Part shown: positions 23,201 through 35,100 of the stretch, piece by piece
How the letters are laid out: each line of letters begins with the position of its first letter
How positions within the stretch are numbered: position 1 is the first letter of the stretch
From: Limnoperna fortunei
Taxonomy: Eukaryota; Mollusca; Bivalvia; Mytilida; Modiolidae
Assembly: GCA_944474755.1 (NCBI GenBank)
Contig: OX104113.1
Span: 68,035,944 to 68,099,943 of the forward strand
DNA: 64,000 nt
Direction: 5' to 3'
Notes under the pieces: generated by a model
The model's database searches: none
The model's input: only the letters and a program-made list of their open reading frames with translations
What the model was told of the DNA's origin: nothing
Position numbers and translations under genes: made by a program

Positions 23201-26200
23201 AGAGCTAGAGGAATCACAATCACATCAGCAGCCATAACTTTCCACTGGAAGAAACACAAAATTAATTTAATAGATACACCAGGTATGTACATTTCTGTAA
23301 ATGATCAAACACATTTACCGTAAATTGTTGTGCAAATTATTTCAAATTCAAATTTGTTAGGATACCCTAGGTTTGCATGGTTTATGTAAGTTATCAGAAC
23401 TTGAGAAGCCTCGGTGGCTGAGGGGTTAAGGTAATTAGCCATCTACTATTGATCATGTGCCTGCCAGCACTGAGATTGTTGGTTTACTGCAGGTATGGTG
23501 TGCTCAGTTCCAATTTTAATTGACAAGGATTGCGAGTTTTCCTACCAAGGTAAGGGGCTTTTATCATGCTCCAGCTTTCTACATTAATAAAACCTGGATG
23601 TCATGATATAGATGAATAATTGCTGAAAGTGGTGTTAATTTAAACCTTATTAAAAAAAAACCAAACAAACCAATCAAAATCATGTTTTTTGTTTAAGTTT
23701 AATTTTTTTACAATTGTCTGTTATAATGTACATATTTTCGCCTTATTATGTTGTACAAAGGTATACGGAAAACTGTAAAAATTTAAATTTGAACTATTTT
23801 TTCATAGAAACAAGATAAACAAAGACTAGTTTTCCACCAGATCTATGAGATAAGTAATTTTTAAATTGAACATTAATTTTCAAAACAATTTTTTCAATTT
23901 CAGGACATGTAGATTTTACAGTTGAAGTAGAGCGATGTTTAAGAGTTTTGGATGGTACCATAACTGTAATCGATGCTTCTGCAGGTATAAAATTTCTGAC
24001 ACTAAGTAGATAAAAAAAAATTACAGTGAAGAAAATTTAGGATCAGTCAATATAATAAGTGTTAGTCTACAAAAAACACTACAGCAGTCTATGTCATTAG
24101 CTCATTAGTCCAAGTACCAGTTACTTTCATAAGTTTGCTTGACCAGCTCAGGATAACCGCTAGTCAATTTCATAATAACTTGTCCATGAACCATTAAAAT
24201 CAAGCAGTGTGGGAAAAGGCAACAAGCCAACTCGCCTAATCGAGTTGAGAAGAATGTTTGCTAGTTAAGTTCATCTGCAACTTGCCAGTTTTGGCAAGCT
24301 GAAATTTTGAGGCCAGTTCAACAAAAAATTTACAAGTCATGCTTTCCAAATGATAAATGTATCTTAAAAGAGTGTGCTTGGTGTATTTTCAATGATAATT
24401 CAAGAATCTTTTAATTTTAAGATCTTTATTTACCATGTGTAAATGTTAAATGGTGTTGACTGTTGTTGACAAACTATGGCTAGTAGATTATTAATTCGAC
24501 AAGTACTATTATTTTGGTACTAGCCAGAATGGCAAGCTGAACACAAATTTCGTTTCTTGACACACTGTCAAGTTACTAGTATATTTCATAAGCTTATTAG
24601 TCTATGACCAGTAATCAAACTGTCGTTTATGTGTTAATTGGTACATTTACTATTAACCATCAGCTTAATCAGCACTAACCAACTGACCAGCAACCAGTCT
24701 ATTTTATAAGGCCACTAGTCCATTTAAAATGTCAACCTACAACGATTTCCTCTCAGTATCAAAACAACAAATGCATTTTTATTATGCTAACATACATGTA
24801 ATGTACATATAGTAACATTCAAAACTTATTTAGCACACTGACTAGCTACATGTATTGTTAAACTTATCAGTAATATAAATATAAAATATTCATTGGATGC
24901 TTTTGTACAAAATTGAATGCTACTGCAGTTAACATAGGGCCTTGTGGAAAAATGGTCCGATGCCTTATTCATTGCCTACATAAGAATACCTCTGGATTGC
25001 AATTCAGTATATCCAAATGTATACTAATGTTATACTATATGTGCATTATATTAAGTCTTTGTCATTTTATTTGGATAGGAGTTGAAGCACAGACATTGAC
25101 AGTTTGGAGTCAGGCGAATAATTATAATATACCAAGTATTGTATACCTGAATAAAATGGACAAACCTAGAGCTGATGTCAACAGTTGTTTGATATCCATC
25201 CAAAATAAGCTAAAAGTAAAACCATTACTTGTTAACTTTCCTATCATGAATGAAAATAAAGTTGAAGGTATTGTTGATGTTATAAACATGCAAAAGATCG
25301 TTTATGACTTTGCAAAAAGTCCGGAAGGTCAAGTATTTAATGTTGAGCCATTGAATTCAGAAGAAGATGATGATTTATGGGAAATTGCAGTAATGTTTAG
25401 AAACAGTCTAGTTGGAAGTTTATCAGATTATGATGAAAAAATTGCGGATGACGTTTTATCAGACAATAAAAATATTTCTCCAGATGATATCGTTAAGGCA
25501 CTTAGGCATGCCACACTTCAGAGACAGGTTGTTCCAGTACTTTGTGGGTCTTCACTGAAGAATGCAGGTGTCCAGCCATTGTTAGATGCCATAACATATT
25601 ATCTACCGAGTCCTGTTGACAGGACGTATGATTTTGTTCAGTTTTATGAATCTGACCTTTGTGCTTATGCATTTAAAATTATACATGACAAGCATCGAGG
25701 ACCTTTGACTTTCTTTAGGTTGTACTCTGGTATTATGAATCCAGGATCCTTATATAATATCAACAAGAACTGTTCAGAGAAAATAATGCGATTGATGAAT
25801 ATTTACTCGGATGAATACCATGATGTCAGCTCAGCTAGTGCTGGGAATATTGTGTGTGTGGCAGGCCTTAAATTGGTACTTTATTCAGTTTATATTCAGT
25901 GTCTGATTTTAACTGACAACCACAACAGTCATAATGGCCTATTTCTAGTTTGTAATAAAGGGTTTTCAAAAATGAATTTGATTTAACAAAATCAATATTT
26001 CCTATCCTTGTTAGACAAAGGTTGTGAGTATATTCATCATCACACTACATGTGAAGAGAGGGGGCTCTAGATCATAACCCTTGGCTAGGGAAGATGTATA
26101 TTCATTTGGATGTAACTAATTTGCAAAATATATTAAAAGGCCAAAGAAAAAAATATGTTGACTTACTACATTATACATATAAATGGTTTAAAAAAAACAT

Positions 26201-29200
26201 TTAAACAAGCTGTATATCAAGATTTACCTTGAAGACTACATATGAAAATAAGTTATGATTTAGTGACAAAGTTTCCATCAAACTCAAATAAAAATATTTA
26301 TGAAGTAGTATTTTAATTTCCGTATATTTGAAAAGCCATAATATATAGATGTTGACCCACTGCCAAAAGCTCATTCAGCTGATTTAATTAGATTAAAAGC
26401 ATACATTTCTCACACTTGCAAAATCATGATAAATATTACTTATTGGCCCAATTTTATGCAAGAAGTAAAGCAATTAACATCTTTTTTAATTTCCATAGAA
26501 GTGCAAAAATTTGAAGTTGTAGAAAGTAATACATGAGTTTGCTTTAAACATTAATAAATTGATAAAAATACTTTCAGACCCAGACTGGAGATACAATAAC
26601 AGCAAGTAAAACAACAGCTACAACAGCTGCCAACAAGATGCATCATTACTGTAAAACACATGGGTTGGTTGATGAGGATGAGGAAGAGTTACCTGTCCTT
26701 GCTGGTATTAATGTAAAACCTCCAGTTTTTCTCTGTACTGTAGAACCACCTTCAGTGGCAGCACAAAAACCTTTAGACATAGCTTTGGAATGTTTGCAAA
26801 GAGAAGACCCAAGTCTTTTGGTATTTGTTAGATAAAAATCTACTTTAGCATTTATTTATATAATTGCACATCAGGTATTTATTTGAAATATTGTCACTCT
26901 TCCTGTAAGACATTTTTATTAGAATTGCCATTATATTATAGAAACCTGTTTTTCAAAGAATAAATAGTGTCGTGGTGCTATGAATCTCACAAATATAAAC
27001 CCTCCTGGGAATTTTTCTATGCAGATTGCAGAGCTAATGTCATTAGAAATGGTGGAGTCAAGCATGATCACATGAGACTTTTTCACTTACTATAAACTGG
27101 CATAAATTTAACAAATGTCAGCCAAACAAACAACAAAGATGTCAACACTTGGCAGAAAATATCCTGATGCCTTTAGAAAGGAAAATATTTGGAGCAAAAG
27201 AATTGATTGCTCAACAAAATTTGTTGTAGTTTTTTTTCAGTTTCAGCCTTTTAGAATTTATTTCTCTGAAACCAGCAAAAGAATTGGGAGTGGTTGTGAT
27301 TTCCATGCACTGTGACAACTTAATGTTCAAACCATGGTCAGACACACATGTGTTATGTTTTTTGGTTTTTTTTGTTTAAGGTCAAAGTTGATGAAGTCAC
27401 AGGTCAGATTGTTTTAGGTGGTATGGGAGAACTTCATCTTGAGATTGTTAAACAGAGACTTCTAGGAGAATATAAATTGGATGTTTACATGGGGCCTCTG
27501 CAAGTCGCTTATAAAGAAACCATAGAAAATTCTATAGAGCGTGAAGAAATATTAGACAAGATTTTAGGAGAAAAAAGGCAGCATGTCATATTAAAATTGT
27601 CATTACATTTTAACAAAAATATGCCTCAGTTTAAACATGTGAAGCTTGTGAAGACTGGGGAAGAAAAATTTGAACATTTGAGGAGAAATCATATAAATGC
27701 TGTCGAAATTGGAGTGAAATCTGGACTTAGTCATGGTAAATATATCATTGGCATAATTATTAATACCATTTAAAGCTATCTTTTTTCTTGTTTAAGATTT
27801 CCCTTCTTACATCTTTTTTTTAGCTGTATTTACTTTTTAATGGGAAGGACCACTAATTGTCCTGAACAACTACATGTAGTATCAGTTTGTGTTGTTTAGT
27901 GCAAAAAGAATATACTGGATTTAGGGGGAAGCCATCACTTAAAATACACAGAATTTTTGTATCAAGATGGGCAATACAGTGTACTGTGAAAGCTCTTTAC
28001 AACACATCAAAATTTTATAGATGGTTTTAGAAGGGCAATATTTAATAATGATTTACAATTTACATAAATATCGAAAGTTTTGTTACACATAACTGGATGA
28101 CCATGTTACTTGTATATTTGTATGTGAATGATCGTTAATGGGTCTGTCTAATAGAGGGGTTTTTTTTTTTGAGCTAATATAACTAACACAATAGGGGCCT
28201 CGGTGGCCGAGTGGTCAAGGTAGTTCTTCTACTATTGATCATGTGGTCTGTCAACACTGAGATTGCGGGTTCGATTCTCACTGCAGGCAGGGTGTACTCG
28301 ACTCCAATCTTAATTGACAAGGATTGCCAGTTTTCCTACCGCAGGTCGGGGGTTCTCTCCGGGTACTCCGTCTTCCTCCCCCAATAAAAACTGGACGCCA
28401 TGAAATAGCTAAAAAATTGCTGAAAGTGGCATTAAACACCATTCAAACAAAAAAAAAAAACAAAAAACTAACACAATAGCTGAAAATTGACTGAAAGTTC
28501 ATGGTAATATATGAGTTTTGATTTACACTTATAGAATAGCAACATGTACAAGGTTAATATTAATTTTATACAATAACTGTCAGATTTACAATATCTTAAA
28601 TGATTCTGAACAAGAAATTGACAATTGCATCTATCTTACAGGTCCAATTTTGACTTTCCCAGTTGTAGATGTAGATGTACACTTACATAAATTAGTGATT
28701 GAGCGAGGGACAACAGATTCTATGATTTCAGCCTGTGCAACAAATTGTGTAATTAAAGCTCTTAAAGAGGCAAATTCCGCATTATTGGAGCCTATGATGA
28801 AGTTAGAGGTAACCAATATAACTTTTTTTTGTTGAATTAATTGGTTATACAATATTTAACAATATTATAAACTACACTAAGGCCATTTGTAATTAAATTC
28901 ACAGTTCTCGGGCATGTTGCCCCGCTGCATTGCCAATTTTATAAAAATCTGGAAATGTGGAGCCATTTTAGTACAAATATCTTAGTCTGATCCTATCGGC
29001 TTCTTTAGTTCCCGCCGCTGCATTCAGAAAGATCTGATAACTTTGTTACTCGTATGATTACTTCCGAAAGAATATAGTGCAGGCAAGCCTTTAATTGTAT
29101 AAAAGGAATCCATCGTGAAAAAAATGAAAACTAAACAAGAAAAATAAACAAAGATATTGCACAAGTCTGGGACCTTGGTTTAAAGCTGTAGTAATTGATT

Positions 29201-30275
29201 TGACAAAATGTTTACACTCTCCTGTAAAATTACTGGAATGTGTGCAATCTCTTTAAGTATCTGGATTTAAAACTGTAGTAGGAGTGGGTTACCCTTTCTT
29301 TATTGCCCACCCAACTTTACCATACTTTAACCTGGTTGCATGAACCAAAAATAAACAGTCACAATTTGAAAGTGATTTATTAGATTGAATAACCTTTTAA
29401 TGCAACTAAAATATATCTTTAATATTAAAGTAAACATTGATACTTGTTTAGATTGAAAGCATAATCAGTAACATGATGTGCAAGATCAAGATTAAAAAAA
29501 TATGCCACCCTCGTCTGAATTTAGACCAGTAAATTGTGTGTAACACGTTTGGAATGTGCCACACTCCTTGCACAATGAAGACCCTTTTTGTTGATGTTGA
29601 TTAGACTCGCTGTAGCCCCTACAAAAGGCAAAATTTCCGCTCCTACCCATATCCCATACTTTTTAATGACAGTCAAAATTTTTACATTTTATCCATCTGT
29701 TTGGAATTGATTTATTGTTTGTTAACTTGTTCTCATACTGAATATAGCTGAAATACTGCTCTCATCTAATCAATTCTGTTTGGAACTATTTATAGAGACA
29801 GAATTTTTAGTTTAAAGAACGGGGGATTCCATAGTTCAAATCTACACAAAACTGCTTCTCTATATAGCCTAACATTTTAAGCAATTACTTCACAATCATT
29901 CAATCAATTCTTTGTAAAAATAAACAAAAATATTAAGTCTGGGACCTGGGTTTAAAGCTGTAGGAGTTGATTGCACAAAATACCCTGAAAATGCATACTG
30001 ATTTATTTTTTCAGATCACAACTGATGAGGATAATCTACATGCTGTGATGCAGGATCTATCGAGCAGACGATCACATGTAGAAGAGGTGACAATAAAAGA
30101 TGATATGAAATTGGTACATGCCATCACCCCTATAGCAGAGACATTGGGATATTCTACAGCTCTAAGAACTAAGACTCATGGACTAGCAAACTTTACAATG
30201 GAGTTTTCTCATTATGGGAAAATGTCTCCAGTAGATCAGAAAAAAGCAGTTGAGAAGGTTACAGGACTCCGATGA
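20293..30275 (+). CDS. GFM2: Mitochondrial ribosome-releasing factor 2 (EF-G2mt), complete 8-exon gene
   Basis: This translational GTPase works with ribosome recycling factor to split mitochondrial ribosomes after termination. Exons: 20293-20503, 23154-23282, 23904-23984, 25079-25875, 26578-26820, 27381-27735, 28642-28808, 30015-30275. All have GT-AG borders and matching phases, giving 747 residues against about 780 in vertebrates. Residues 1-26 are basic and hydrophobic with no acidic residue ([20 protein letters not shown]), a mitochondrial presequence. G-motifs: AHIDAGKT (47-54), RGITITSA (about 90), DTPGH (112-116), NKMD (165-168) and GSSLK (about 297). Domain II follows, then a region with [29 protein letters not shown] marks domain III and [19 protein letters not shown] domain V. 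An in-frame ATG at 20206 is possible but adds sequence unlike a presequence. A polyadenylation signal AATAAA is at 30291. The marks separating it from GFM1 and GTPBP are its overall fit and its highly diverged domain IV ([20 protein letters not shown]). Confidence 0.95.
21153..21694. repeat. 271-bp perfect tandem duplication in GFM2 intron 1
   Basis: The block starting TCGCCCGATAGTTCACCGTA at 21153-21423 is followed immediately by the same sequence at 21424-21694. I found no mismatch in reading both copies line by line. It contains GTAATTCCAATAAAAACAGC and CGCGCCATTTGTTTATTAAC. Confidence 0.9.
22134..22161. repeat. 28-base poly-C tract in GFM2 intron 1
   Basis: An uninterrupted run of C lies between ATAAATT and GACTCAATTT. 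It is long enough to be unstable in replication and hard to sequence. The transcript of the gene's sense strand would carry the C-run. Confidence 0.95.
23406..23676 (+). mobile_element. tRNA-derived SINE in GFM2 intron 2
   Basis: It starts AAGCCTCGGTGGCTGAGGGG (A-box) with a damaged B-box (TTGTTGGTTTACTGC). The body reads AATTGACAAGGATTGCGAG and ACCTGGATGTCATGATATAG, and it ends TTGCTGAAAGTGGTGTTAAT with an A-rich tail. It is same-sense with the gene. Divergence marks it as one of the older copies. Confidence 0.8.
28195..28465 (+). mobile_element. Full-length tRNA-derived SINE with 14-bp target duplication, GFM2 intron 6
   Basis: This is the most intact copy in the window. The 5' tRNA-like head GGCCTCGGTGGCCGAGTGGT holds the A-box, and GCGGGTTCGATTCTCACTGC holds the B-box. 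The body follows (TTGACAAGGATTGCCAGTTT, CTCCCCCAATAAAAACTGGA, CGCCATGAAATAGCT). The 3' end reads GAAAGTGGCATTAAACACCA and CAAAC(A)n. It is flanked by perfect repeats AACTAACACAATAG at 28181-28194 and 28466-28479. Transcription would be by RNA polymerase III. The tail resembles that of V-type/meta-domain molluscan SINEs, but I cannot assign the named family. Confidence 0.92.
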
Positions 30276-30290
30276 TGTCAATTGACTTTT

Positions 30291-30296
30291 AATAAA
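30291..30296 (+). terminator. Polyadenylation signal of GFM2
   Basis: A canonical AATAAA lies 15 bases after the GFM2 stop codon. It is very close to the stop, so a downstream signal may also be used. Confidence 0.55.
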
Positions 30297-32023
30297 ATGC
30301 ATTTATATAAAAAAAAATTATCATAAAGAAAACTAGGTTTTTTATAAGCAAGCATTTCATTTCTGGTGTACATTTGTTGTTGTTTAATTTTTGGTCCATT
30401 ATTCAGGAAATTGTCATATTTTGTGGGCATTACTGAAATATTTTAGGAAGATTACCAATCAAAATGAAACCAATTTATACAAATCTTTATGCATTACTTT
30501 GTGACAACCTTGGATATCAATCTAATATTAATGATTTTAAACAATTGTCTGACAAGAATATTTATTTTGTCTGTGTCTGTTCTACAATCTAGATTTAGTC
30601 TGGTACCATATCTTACTGCAACCTAACATGAGTAGAATTCAGGAAAACAGGCTATAATTGAAAGGTTCACATTTTTTTGTCCTCGTATTGTTAAAAATTG
30701 AGCCAAGCAAAAAAAAATTAATTGTATTTGATGGATAATTTGGAAGTACATGTATCTTGTCCTATCATAAGTAAACTTTGCAGAGAATCTTGGATGCATT
30801 ATTATTTTTCAGTTTCTTTTAGGATTTTAAAAATTGTAGATGTAGGGTACCAGTGGAAGCCATTTTTATACCCCCACAAACTTGTTTGGGGGGTATATAG
30901 TAATCACCCTGTCTGTCCGTCTGTCCATCTGTCTACATCCCTTGTAAGCGCAACTCCTCCTAAACTGCTTGATGAAATTTAATGAAACAGCATGAAGCAA
31001 GTACATTATATGTAGATGTGCATGAAGGATTGTTATTGACCTCTGATATCATTAAGGGGAGATAATTGGACTTGAAAGCGAAGTGGGGGTATCCCCTAGT
31101 GAATGTGCTCACAGTCCACACTTGTTTATTTTAAATTTAGCCATCATTTGTCCTAGTGGTTTCTGAGAAGTTAATGAAATATGATGGCCACATCTTAATT
31201 CCATTTAGATCTTTTTATGGTTTAAAAATATGCATAACTCTAATCATTATGTTTTCATAGCTTAAAGTTACATGTAATCGAAGAACAGAATTTGTGTTAC
31301 TTGTGGCATTGTTCACGAGGTATTATTGTTCTTGTTTTTAAAAAGGTATGTGGAAATTCTTATATTAAGTGCAATGGAAAACATGCAATACGCTACACAT
31401 ATTGTACTGTATCATAATAAGTATGGCAATATTTTTTATTTATTTTTTTTAATTATAGCAGTCATGTGTTCCTTTCAAGATCTGGTGAAATAAATTCTTT
31501 AAACATATTAAGGTTAGATACAACTGCCTAATGCTGAAATATTATGCCAATATATGTGCCCATGGGACTCCCATAAATGTACATTGAAGAGATAACACTG
31601 CTACTAAATTGTAACTGTAAGAGTGTTCTTACATTTTACTAAATAAAAAATTAAAATCTTTGGCTGTCTAATTACCCTGTAATTAGACACATAACATAGT
31701 TAGTGACTAAGTTAGATTAACTTTCAAAGTTACATACATTGCAAATGAGCCACAAAGCCCTGTCATTTGGGATAATAAACAGTAAAGACAAGGGGCAAGT
31801 GCAATACAAAGTTCCAAGGCAGACTATAAACTGAACTGTTGCACACATTTTTTAGTTCATTACCTGCAATTTGTTGGATGAAATGTGTCATAATAAAAAC
31901 AACTTGATGTTACTAGTGTTCCACACACTATGCACGAAAAAGACCCCTCTCAAAATTACAATTTTTTTTTTAAAATAACTGTTAAAATTACAAACTTAAA
32001 AAATGTAGGCCTTGTATATTAAT
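30297..32023. other. Intergenic region between convergent genes
   Basis: This separates the 3' ends of GFM2 and the METTL24-like gene. It contains a small TIR element at 30870-31100 and otherwise only AT-rich sequence. Confidence 0.5.
30870..31095. mobile_element. Small element with ATACCCCCAC ends
   Basis: The left end ATACCCCCACAAACTTG is repeated in inverse as CGAAGTGGGGGTAT at the right. Inside are CTGTCTGTCCGTCTGTCCAT and a CTCCTCCTAAACTGCTTGAT segment. I associate this pattern with an abundant bivalve MITE-like repeat. Confidence 0.6.
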
Positions 32024-32029
32024 TTTATT
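32024..32029 (-). terminator. Polyadenylation signal of the METTL24-like gene
   Basis: TTTATT on the plus strand is AATAAA on the gene's strand, 123 bases past its stop codon (32152-32154). Confidence 0.5.
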
Positions 32030-32151
32030 AACATAGTTTTACAGAAAATTGATTAAACAGGAAAAAAATAAAAGCTCTAAAAAATTAGAACATTTAAGCA
32101 TCTATACAACTATATAAAGCACAATTAAAATACTATTTCTATTATCTAGTC

Positions 32152-35100
32152 TCAAATTTTTCCAATATAACGTTTTGTTTTTATGTAGTTTAGTCTATGT
32201 ATTTCATTGGACAACCCTAATTTCAAAGTGTCAAAGTTCAGCTTTTGTGACTGATACAGATCAAAGCCATAAGCTTCAATACGTAACAATTCACTATAGT
32301 AAGTCCTTGTCAAGCCAGCAGGAAGATTTTTCAATACTTTTGGACGATTTAAATCTATTATCAACTGCTGCACTCCCTGCAATATAAACAAGAAAAAATC
32401 TCATAACCACCCACTTCAAATGATAACAAAAAGAACTGGCAGTTTTACCGTAACATTCCCAGGCTCGACAGTTCCCATCTGGATGTTAAAACTTTCCCTG
32501 TTTCTGAAACCAGTCACTACAATTACTACAAAACTGCGGAGTCAGTGTCCAACATTAATTTCATTTCAACTTAATTTTATAGATTTCAGACTAAGTGATA
32601 CAAAAAACAAACATTAAGCCGAGGCTTTTAAGAGACTGAAAAGCTCAACTGATAAAAACAGGCAATAAAGAATTTATTTCTTTATGCTCAACTTTGTGTT
32701 GGTGGCTATTAAATACATTTCTGACTGGCATAAAAAAAAATGCACAACTCTGTTTAGACTACCATCCAATGAATATTGCTGGAGTTTGGTTATAACTGGT
32801 TCAGTGGTTTAAACCTAAGAAGCCATCATTTTCCAATAGGTTTCTGTTTTAAACTTAATGTTGCAGTGTGATCAGCCATCCTGGAATTTTCCTTTACAAC
32901 AAACACATACAATATCTATATATCTGTAGATTTATATACAGTATGTTTAATCAGCATGCAATTCCTGAGAAGACCCTGGACAATTTTCAAGGAGGATACC
33001 AGTTGGTTAAATGAAGTCATTCTTTGGTGGTCACTTTAAAATTTCTGATTGGCAAAAAAGCAAAGTTTGTAGAGAACAATCCAATGGTAAATGATTATCT
33101 AATGAACATGACTCAGTGGTTTCAAAGATTTGATATTTGATGCTTGACAATAATGGATGCAAAGAGATGACAATAGCTCAAGTTACACTTTAGGCCATGT
33201 AAGCTATAAAGCAGAAGGAAAATACAAAACATAAAAATTCTTATGTACCATTAGAAGTGTAATAATTACTTTTTTGAGTACCTGAATTCATTCATTGGAT
33301 GGTTTCATACAAATAATGTGCAATACACTTTGTGATTCAATTTGAAAATTGTAAGTTTCATTATATGAAGGAGATATTCACCAAATTTGTTGATAATGGA
33401 ATGCAAAATGTGAAATTGCATAGTTATTTTTAGAGTATATTTTGACCCCCAAAATATAAAATCTCCCTCTTTTACTTTATACATACACATTAAAATGATA
33501 AAATGAAATACCTTGAGAACATGTGAGTTCAGTAATGGTGTAAGTACATCCCAGAATATGTTGGGTATATTTAGATACAGTATGTTCTTGTTGTCATACA
33601 GTGTGTATTTATCTAATGCTTCCAGTAAGGATAACATGCTTGTAGTAGACTGTACATATACAACAGACCTGTCAAGGAAACAAACAAATAAATCGACTTT
33701 TGATCACTCTGACAGGGTTAACAATGGCACTTATATATATTTGTGTGTAAAGATGACCAAATCTGTCATAAACTATGTAAATATTAGGAGTCTGAATTGG
33801 CCTACCCTATCCTTGTATCGGAATTACCTCGTTGACTCTCAATAAAATAATCTGACCATTGATTCATTCCAAAATTTGGGATACCAATCAGTTGGTTGTT
33901 AGTCAGCATTTTCTAATCCTCAAAATTGTTCAATATTATTCTATGGCCTGACCTCTATAAAAATTTTCGCTGATTTGGAGTTAAAATATTTCCCATTATT
34001 TTCTATTATTGCTCCTATCTAATATTTATTGTCCTTACCTCCTGTTATTAAGTGTGTACTCATCAACTAGTGAATCTATGTGATTATCTATTATCTTCAT
34101 ACCAATAACATCACAGTGACTACTGTCATCTAAATTAGTTGTATCAAGAACCATTTTTTCTTGGCTAAAATTGCAAATAATCAAGGTAAACATTGAAGCT
34201 ATGGAAAAAAATGCCTACAAGTCTAAAGAACAAAACAAACTGAATTATTTATAACTTTTACCTTGTGAGCAAAGACAGCAGCAAAATCAGTTTTGAATGA
34301 GGACAAGTTGATTAAATTAAAGAATGTTTTATATGACTTGTATATCCTGGTGAGAAAAAGAACCCTATGCATACTTCTATGTCACAAACTTGTACTAAAC
34401 ATCATTGTGATGAATTTTTTCAGTGCTCCACTTAGTACAGTACAGTACCAGTCTACACATCTCGGGCATTGATCGACCGGTCCTTGTTTGATAATTTTCA
34501 ATAACATGATAAGAATGCTGTAACTTTATTAAATGTCGCCTTATGGGTCATTTCAACACAGTGTTTATGTAATTAATTGCAAGAATTTATTATCTGCTTG
34601 AAATCAAAGTGTTGTAATATAGTCATTAGTGGTGTTGATAAATTAACTCTTGTACTCTTGGTCAATTTGGACTATAGGTCTAATTGACATTATACACTGA
34701 AGAAGGAATGCATTTCTTTACAGTCAAAATGTGTCAATTTTTATTCAAGAAAATACTCTTTGCACACAATTTAATCAAAATCTGCTATTTTTACATAAAC
34801 TTATTTTTTGGCATAGTATTAAGCATCAGTAAACTGGCCAATCGGTAGATTTTATTCAGACTATATAAATGTACATGTATATTAAAATGAATATTAAAAC
34901 TCTTACCCTACAACAATAATTTTACATGGTTTTGTTAAGTGGTATCTGGCTGTGTATAAGCACAGAGAAAATGGCACATTTCTAGAGATGGGAATATCTA
35001 CACTTTGGTCACAGTAGCCCTCAGGTCTCTCTAAGTAATCCTCCAACCGAGCAAGTTCAAATCCTGCAGAACCTAAATAAGAGAAAATGTTAAATGTAAA

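Noticed and set aside
24913..25078. N-terminal 55 codons of the ORF overlapping GFM2 exon 4
   Set aside because: These lie before the 3' splice site TTTGGATAG at 25078 and are intron read-through; the joined exons give the continuous SAG-VEAQTL sequence instead.
28195..28275. Possible functional tRNA gene
   Set aside because: It has A- and B-box sequences but is the head of a SINE with tail and target duplication; the cloverleaf is not intact and the same head recurs in other copies.
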